Part shown: one piece after another, positions 5,189 to 9,721 of the stretch
Position numbering within the stretch: position 1 is the first letter of the stretch
Layout of the letters: each line of letters begins with the position of its first letter
DNA from: Candidatus Fermentithermobacillaceae bacterium UBA3907
GTDB taxonomy: Bacteria > Bacillota > Sulfobacillia > Fermentithermobacillales > Fermentithermobacillaceae
NCBI GenBank assembly: GCA_002391545.1
Contig: DGFF01000131.1
Coordinates: 1 to 9,721, forward strand
Reading direction: 5' to 3'
DNA: 9,721 nucleotides
The notes under the pieces: model-generated
Database searches by the model: none
The model's input: the letters and a program-made list of their open reading frames with translations, nothing else
Told to the model about the DNA's origin: nothing
Program-made: the position numbers and the translations under genes

Positions 5189-7418
5189 CAACGGTATTCC
5201 CTTCTCCTGTGCGTTTGGCCTTAAGTTCCTTGTGTTTTTCTACCAGGAATGAGGCTACATGGATGCCTTTGGTTCCCCGCCCGAATCCTGCATCTAAACC
5301 TGCTTCTAGGGCAAGATCGTTGGTGACTTGAGTACCCCCTGCCACAAGGATGAATTTGTCTCTTACACCCTTTTCCTCGCAGATTTGGGCCAGTCGCTCC
5401 ATATTTTTTCTGTGTATATCTGCGTGGCTTATGATGGTAGAGATCAAAATAGCGTCAGCATCTTCTTCTATGGCAGCATCTACCATTTTTTCAACAGGAA
5501 CAGATGTACCTAAATAAACTGCCTTTATGCCAAATCCTTCGATTCCGCCGTGCTTTATGTCTATGATTTCTCGCATGCCTACTGAGTGTTCGTCCTCGCC
5601 GACAGTGCCGCACACTACTTTCATTGGGTTTTTTGCGATATAATCTCTGATTTCATCCTCTGACAAAATCTTAGGTTTTTCAGGTATCACAAGAGCAGTT
5701 TTATCTATAGCGAAGGGGACTATTCCCTTGACTTCTACAAGGGTGCCTTCAGATGGATGCATGATGCCTTTGTGGATAACTTCAGGTTCATGGAGACCAA
5801 GTTTTTTGGCTATTTCCAATGATGCATATTCTGCAATTTCCTCTTTTTCAGGTAGGAATATGGTAAGAGTTATGTATCCATCGCCTTTCCACTGGACTTC
5901 AGGTTTTATCATGTTTTCGGGCAGTTCTTGTTCTACCTTGCGTATCCTGACCTCCACGTTATCTTCAGGGTCGAGCTCGTCTATGTAAACGATTTTGTCC
6001 CTATCGCAGAACGTGCAGCCTCCAATGAGATCGCATGGCTTTGACAGCCCTTTTGGTAGGTTATTATAGCCAAAGTGTTCGCATACAGGTGCCATGTAGT
6101 CCTTCTCTCTTTCCACAATGCTCCCTGCAGCAATTCCGCCGTTGGGGTCTCTAGATATCCCGTCACCCTTCCTTTCAGGATACAGACCTGAATCGACGAA
6201 AAATCCTTCGTGGACCGCGTTGAAGTATCCCTTTTCCTTTATTTCCTCTAAGAACAAGACTGCTCTTTCTGCAATTTCCCTAACCTGTCTGGGAAGAGGC
6301 CCATCCTTTTTGAACTCCAACATGTCTTTGAGACCGTCCATCCCGACAAGAGCTTGTTTGGCTGTTTCTACTGCGGCTACGTTATTGTAGTGCCACGGCA
6401 CGTTTCTGCCTTCATCAGGCGTAATTGTGCTTTGCACATCGGCAGTGGTAAGGCGCGAAACGAGCAGGTTGAGCACATGGGTTACTGTAGCTTCCCTAGT
6501 ATCAGATTCAATATATCTGGTGTTTTGTTGTGCCCTCACTTTGTAGTCTGAAAATAGCCATCTCAAGCATACAGCGTAAGGTAGGTCGTATGACAAAGCA
6601 GGTGCTGGAGGAGCCGTGGGCGGTACCGAAGAAAGAGCGATGTTTTCTTTTTTCATTCCCACCATTTCAGAAAACGCGCAGTTTATGGCGTGTTGCACCA
6701 AAAGCTCTGGCATAACTTTCCAAGCTTCTCTAGCGGTTGCGTTTGCGTTGTGGGCTCCGTCGATTTGGAGCATGTGACTTGACGCCATTATCTTCTTGGC
6801 TACCGCTGCATCTACAAAAGATCTCTGCATATTTATATTTCTGTAAAGCACATTATATTGTGGATCTTGGTGAGCGCCATTTACTCCTTCTTCAGCGAAC
6901 ATAACTGCGATCTCAGGACCTGCTACGCCCGATATATACGAATGGAAGTTTATAGGTCTTCCCACCTCGTCTTCTATTAGGTCCAAGGCCTTGCGGGTGG
7001 CTCTCACTTGTTTTCTTGTGATAGGAATTCCTCCTACTCCTTCAGGAGTACCTTCCAGGAGCCCATCTATATGGCTTTGGCCCGTAGTGCGTATAACCAT
7101 GATATGATCTGCGCCGTGCCAGGCTGCCATGCGCATGCGACGCAAGTCGTCCTCAAAACGGCCAGATGCTATCTCTGTAGTTATTACGCAATCTGGTTGT
7201 GGATCTATACCACCAAAGTATTTAGAAGCTGGCAAAGGTACAGATCGCTTAAGTGGGGCAGAGGTCTGCTTATACTCGAAGGGTCCTAGTTTCTGATCTG
7301 GGTCAGGTTTGCGCCAAGTCCATCCTGAACGCCTGGGTCTGTAGTTTTCCAGATCCGTAAGAATCTCTTTCACGTCCAGTTTTTCGTTGGGATTTAAAGT
7401 GTGATTTTGTTCTCCCAT
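5178..7418 (-). CDS. oraE: D-ornithine 4,5-aminomutase, large subunit (B12- and PLP-binding)
   Basis: With OraS this enzyme moves the terminal amino group of D-ornithine to C4, giving 2,4-diaminopentanoate by radical chemistry that uses adenosylcobalamin and PLP. The 746-residue length is typical. The N-terminal two thirds would form the TIM barrel. The C-terminal domain carries the B12-binding DxHxxG motif as DEHSVG, with the cobalt-ligating His at about 611. A Lys 11 residues later (about 622, in REIIDIK) matches the spacing of His618 and Lys629 in the C. sticklandii enzyme, where the Lys binds PLP. GTSVPVEK and the C-terminal GFGRGTKG loop complete the Rossmann domain. A Cys cluster (CDLIGGCTFC) lies at about 462-471, role unknown to me. 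The ATG at 7418 overlaps the oraS stop by one base (TGATG). A TTG at 7421 directly before it is an alternative start. Confidence 0.96.
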   Translation of the reverse strand: MGEQNHTLNPNEKLDVKEILTDLENYRPRRSGWTWRKPDPDQKLGPFEYKQTSAPLKRSVPLPASKYFGGIDPQPDCVITTEIASGRFEDDLRRMRMAAWHGADHIMVIRTTGQSHIDGLLEGTPEGVGGIPITRKQVRATRKALDLIEDEVGRPINFHSYISGVAGPEIAVMFAEEGVNGAHQDPQYNVLYRNINMQRSFVDAAVAKKIMASSHMLQIDGAHNANATAREAWKVMPELLVQHAINCAFSEMVGMKKENIALSSVPPTAPPAPALSYDLPYAVCLRWLFSDYKVRAQQNTRYIESDTREATVTHVLNLLVSRLTTADVQSTITPDEGRNVPWHYNNVAAVETAKQALVGMDGLKDMLEFKKDGPLPRQVREIAERAVLFLEEIKEKGYFNAVHEGFFVDSGLYPERKGDGISRDPNGGIAAGSIVEREKDYMAPVCEHFGYNNLPKGLSKPCDLIGGCTFCDRDKIVYIDELDPEDNVEVRIRKVEQELPENMIKPEVQWKGDGYITLTIFLPEKEEIAEYASLEIAKKLGLHEPEVIHKGIMHPSEGTLVEVKGIVPFAIDKTALVIPEKPKILSEDEIRDYIAKNPMKVVCGTVGEDEHSVGMREIIDIKHGGIEGFGIKAVYLGTSVPVEKMVDAAIEEDADAILISTIISHADIHRKNMERLAQICEEKGVRDKFILVAGGTQVTNDLALEAGLDAGFGRGTKGIHVASFLVEKHKELKAKRTGEGNTVDED

Positions 7419-7780
7419 CAAACTGTACCCCCCAACGTTTGCTGAAGTTCATCCCAGCCTTGATTTTCTGCAAGGTGTCTTCCTGCCGAGATATAATCCA
7501 TGTTTTTTAGATCGGCATATTTTAGCACCAAATTGCCTGCCCCTTTACCCAGGAGCATTCTTTTTTCGGCCGCCGAGACAATTGCCTGAGCTTCCAAACT
7601 AGAAAATCCCATGCGAAGAAGCACAGATCTTTCTATTGACGGCGAGGTGTGAGTATAGGCCAGATCATACAGGGGTTCTACTATCTCTCGTGCCAATTCC
7701 CAGAACCTGTCCTTTAGTTGGTCATCACTTAATGATTCCAAATGCTTTCTTCTTTCCTCAAAGTCCGAAGGTCTTTGCAT
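7418..7780 (-). CDS. oraS: D-ornithine 4,5-aminomutase, small subunit
   Basis: This is the small partner of OraE, needed to form the active alpha2-beta2 enzyme that isomerises D-ornithine in the cytoplasm. The 120-residue protein is mostly helical and shows family-typical stretches: an N-terminal DFEERRKHLESLSDDQL segment, HTSPSIERSVLLRMGFSS in the middle, and LLGKGAGNLVLKYA. I chose the ATG at 7780, which overlaps the ortB stop by one base (TGATG), because related proteins start with a Met-(Lys/Gln)-Arg at this point. The GTG just before it (7783) would also work and sits at better spacing from GGAG. The gene ends within the start of oraE, so the two subunits are translationally coupled, as expected for a fixed-ratio complex. 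Confidence 0.94.
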   Translation of the reverse strand: MQRPSDFEERRKHLESLSDDQLKDRFWELAREIVEPLYDLAYTHTSPSIERSVLLRMGFSSLEAQAIVSAAEKRMLLGKGAGNLVLKYADLKNMDYISAGRHLAENQGWDELQQTLGGTV

Positions 7781-9198
7781 CACAAATTCACTCCTAGATC
7801 CCTCAAAATGGATATGACGAACTCGGCGTGTGTTTTGGTGTCTTCAGCTAGGAACTGTATGTCTTTTTCGGTAACTATCTCGACCTTGTTTCGTTCCACA
7901 GCGTTTCTAATGTAAGATCTGCGCATTCTGTTGAGGTCCATCTCAGTTATGGATATTTGGGAGAAGTCTTCTGGAATGACTATGTTTTTGCCTGGCACGT
8001 TCTCTTTGGGGTCACCTCGTTTAACTATTATTCCGTTTTGTTTGGCAAAATCCAATTGTGCCCAAGGATGCTTGCCTGCACCGGTGTATTCTGTTTCTTG
8101 CACCACTACGATTTCATCTTCTGGCAACTCCCTGGCTAGAGCTATAGCTGCGGCTAAGGAAGTATTTCCGGCAGGTCCCCTTTCTAGCCCCTCAACCTGG
8201 GCAAGAGCTTCTGTTACGTAGAATACCTCTCCCTGGGTTACTGTTACGTATCTGTCTAGATACCTAAGAGGTCTTGCTGCGTTTTTCGGAACATCAGTCC
8301 TATCGGGCCAAGTGGCAAATGGCACACCAAAGCCTGTGTGACCTGTGGTAAAGGACTTCTTGTTGAAGTCGTTGTCAGATGCCATATGGAGGCCTGAAAG
8401 GTCTACGCTGGCGCCGATGATCTTTGTAGCTTTTGCACCTGCTTTTAGTACGCCCCTGGCGGTGCCTGTAACGTTTCCTCCACCTGCGTGTGTTACTACT
8501 ACATATGCAGGATCTTTGCCGTATTTTGATCTAACTTGCTCTATAAGCTCGTATCCGAGGGTTTCTACGCCAGAGATACCAAAGGGACTGTACAGGGAAG
8601 CGTTGAAATAGCCGGTTTCTTCTAGCAGAATCAAAGACACGTAAAACAGTTCAGGACCAACCGTAAGCTGCACTACCTCTGCGCCGTACGCTTCGCATTT
8701 TCTGGATTTTTCGATGATCTCAGGTTGGCCTACGTGACGGGAATCGAACACCTCTTGCACGATTATGCAGCCTAGATTTTTCATAGCCGCCTGCGATGCT
8801 ACGGCTGCCCCGTAGTTACCGCTTGTCGCGGCGAGAACTCCTGGATACCCCAGTTTTTTCGCGTGGTAAATTGAGACGCTGGCTCGTCTGTCTTTAAAGC
8901 TTCCAGACGGGTTGGCAGCTTCGTCCTTTACCAGGATCCTAGCGCCATATCCCTTCTTCGATGTTTGTCTTACAAGGTCGGTAATGTTTCTGAGTTCCAA
9001 CAAAGGTGTATTTCCAACCCCTGCTTCTGCTTGGATTTTTCTTACTTCTTCCAGGGAATAGCCTGCTCTTTCCATCATTCCTTCATAATCGAAGGCGATA
9101 TCAGATATAACAAATTCGTCGTAATCAAGTCCTAGGGCCTTTGACATTATTTCAGCCCTGCGTTCCATCACTGCGTCGTACGATGTATCTCTTGCCAC
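7780..9198 (-). CDS. ortB: 2-amino-4-ketopentanoate thiolase, beta subunit (PLP enzyme)
   Basis: With OrtA this enzyme cleaves 2-amino-4-ketopentanoate with coenzyme A to acetyl-CoA and alanine, the last step of reductive ornithine breakdown. The 472-residue protein is a fold-type II PLP enzyme related to threonine synthase. The PLP-binding Lys lies in NPSGSFKDR (Lys at about 102), a substrate loop is SGNYG (126-130), and the phosphate-binding loop is GGGNVTG (239-245). Start is a GTG with GGAGGG 8 bases upstream, one base after the ortA stop. Threonine synthase or a diaminopropionate lyase would be the alternative by fold, but the ortA and oraSE neighbours make OrtB clear. Confidence 0.95.
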   Translation of the reverse strand: MARDTSYDAVMERRAEIMSKALGLDYDEFVISDIAFDYEGMMERAGYSLEEVRKIQAEAGVGNTPLLELRNITDLVRQTSKKGYGARILVKDEAANPSGSFKDRRASVSIYHAKKLGYPGVLAATSGNYGAAVASQAAMKNLGCIIVQEVFDSRHVGQPEIIEKSRKCEAYGAEVVQLTVGPELFYVSLILLEETGYFNASLYSPFGISGVETLGYELIEQVRSKYGKDPAYVVVTHAGGGNVTGTARGVLKAGAKATKIIGASVDLSGLHMASDNDFNKKSFTTGHTGFGVPFATWPDRTDVPKNAARPLRYLDRYVTVTQGEVFYVTEALAQVEGLERGPAGNTSLAAAIALARELPEDEIVVVQETEYTGAGKHPWAQLDFAKQNGIIVKRGDPKENVPGKNIVIPEDFSQISITEMDLNRMRRSYIRNAVERNKVEIVTEKDIQFLAEDTKTHAEFVISILRDLGVNL

Positions 9199-9199
9199 G

Positions 9200-9505
9200 T
9201 TAGTTTCCCTCCTTCAGCGCTTTTCTAAGTTCCTCACCAATGGTTGACAGTTCTCGAGCATATGGTCCGAACGTGTGGGTGTATTCAGGGTTGATTCTGG
9301 TTAGAGTTCCCTCTACGTGGCGATGAGCGGGAGTTTTTATGGTGATTTTTTCACCTAAACTTCCTTCTTCTACCGCCCAGCCCTTAATCCAACATTCAAG
9401 AGGCACCTTTTGGGTATCTTCAGGGATATCTCCAGTACGTTCGCGGGCTTCCAAAACGATGTAGTGGATTTCAACCCAATCGCCTTCTTTGCATTCTTTT
9501 GTCAC
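9200..9505 (-). CDS. ortA: 2-amino-4-ketopentanoate thiolase, alpha subunit
   Basis: This is the small partner of OrtB in the CoA-dependent cleavage of 2-amino-4-ketopentanoate. The product is 101 residues, about the family length. Family-typical stretches are GDWVEIHYIVLEARER near the N-terminus, DTQKVPLECWIKG, and the C-terminal YTHTFGPYARELSTIGEELR. I prefer the GTG at 9505 because GAGGTGAT precedes it (GAGG 8 bases away) and the family's conserved N-terminus begins about there. The frame extends to an ATG at 9538 with only a weak ribosome binding site. It lies about 90 bases after ord and one base before ortB, so thiolase subunits are made together. Confidence 0.93.
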   Translation of the reverse strand: MTKECKEGDWVEIHYIVLEARERTGDIPEDTQKVPLECWIKGWAVEEGSLGEKITIKTPAHRHVEGTLTRINPEYTHTFGPYARELSTIGEELRKALKEGN

Positions 9506-9595
9506 AGATATCACCTCGCTGTATATTTGGGTACACATGTGTGTCGCCTTCTGTATATCGCCAAGTACTTAGTTGTTTGGCACCGTATGCTTTAG

Positions 9596-9721
9596 CTAGG
9601 CTTCTTGGCGCACAACATCAGGCAACCATCTAGGCACTGGTAAATCAGCCATGGTGAGCAGCCCCGAGGGAGCACTCATGACCAAAGGGATCATGTTCAC
9701 GGCTATGGCCATTGTGCCTGT
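9596..9721 (-). CDS. ord: 2,4-diaminopentanoate dehydrogenase, C-terminal end (partial)
   Basis: The last 41 residues of a gene that runs off the right edge, ending in a TAG. The visible part includes AVNMIPLVMSAPSGLLTMAD followed by LPVPRWLP. A Gly-Leu-(Leu/Met)-Thr-Met-x-Asp-Leu-Pro ending is characteristic of Ord, an NAD(P)-dependent enzyme of the dihydrodipicolinate-reductase fold. It deaminates 2,4-diaminopentanoate at C4 to 2-amino-4-ketopentanoate. In known operons ord is directly upstream of ortA, as here. The 90-base gap to ortA is the largest between genes of the operon. The N-terminal NAD-binding domain is outside the window, so the call rests on the C-terminus and context. Confidence 0.82.
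   Translation of the reverse strand, partial: TGTMAIAVNMIPLVMSAPSGLLTMADLPVPRWLPDVVRQEA

Overview
The window comes from an anaerobic, amino-acid-fermenting bacterium. The main evidence is an ornithine-degradation operon of the type known from Clostridium sticklandii and its relatives. Strong AGGAGG-type ribosome binding sites and frequent TTG/GTG starts suit a Clostridia-like, Synergistota or Thermotogota lineage, but the sequence alone does not decide which. The first 19 bases match the Nextera/Tn5 mosaic-end adapter, so the left edge is very probably a contig end carrying leftover adapter.

The right two thirds (3842-9721, minus strand) hold a tightly packed operon. In transcription order it is the 3' end of ord (2,4-diaminopentanoate dehydrogenase), ortA and ortB (2-amino-4-ketopentanoate thiolase), oraS and oraE (D-ornithine 4,5-aminomutase), and a MutL/GlmL-type ATPase. 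Together they convert D-ornithine to 2,4-diaminopentanoate (OraSE, B12 and PLP), then to 2-amino-4-ketopentanoate (Ord), then by CoA-dependent cleavage to acetyl-CoA and alanine (OrtAB). The last gene probably reactivates the B12 mutase. From ortA onward the genes abut or overlap by 1-11 bases, which implies translational coupling. An ornithine racemase is expected nearby but is not in the window.

The left third (1-3841) looks like a worn accessory region. From left to right it has a stem-loop with A/T tracts on both sides; a small zinc-ribbon protein on the minus strand; an intergenic stretch with two short hairpins; a complete cas6 on the plus strand behind an extended -10 promoter; a frameshifted remnant directly after cas6 with its ribosome binding site intact; and a small decaying CRISPR array (four repeats, three spacers). 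Next come two tiny predicted membrane proteins in tandem and one isolated, diverged CRISPR repeat. A gene-poor stretch of about 670 bases follows, unusually rich in short perfect inverted repeats and containing ribosome binding sites that lead to no proper gene. No other cas gene is visible. This looks like a CRISPR locus that lost its effector and adaptation genes, with Cas6 left to process a minimal array.

The ornithine operon is a known system. The parts most worth a second look are the orphan cas6 locus with its remnant, the two membrane miniproteins bracketed by CRISPR repeats, and the hairpin-rich segment at about 3390-3590.
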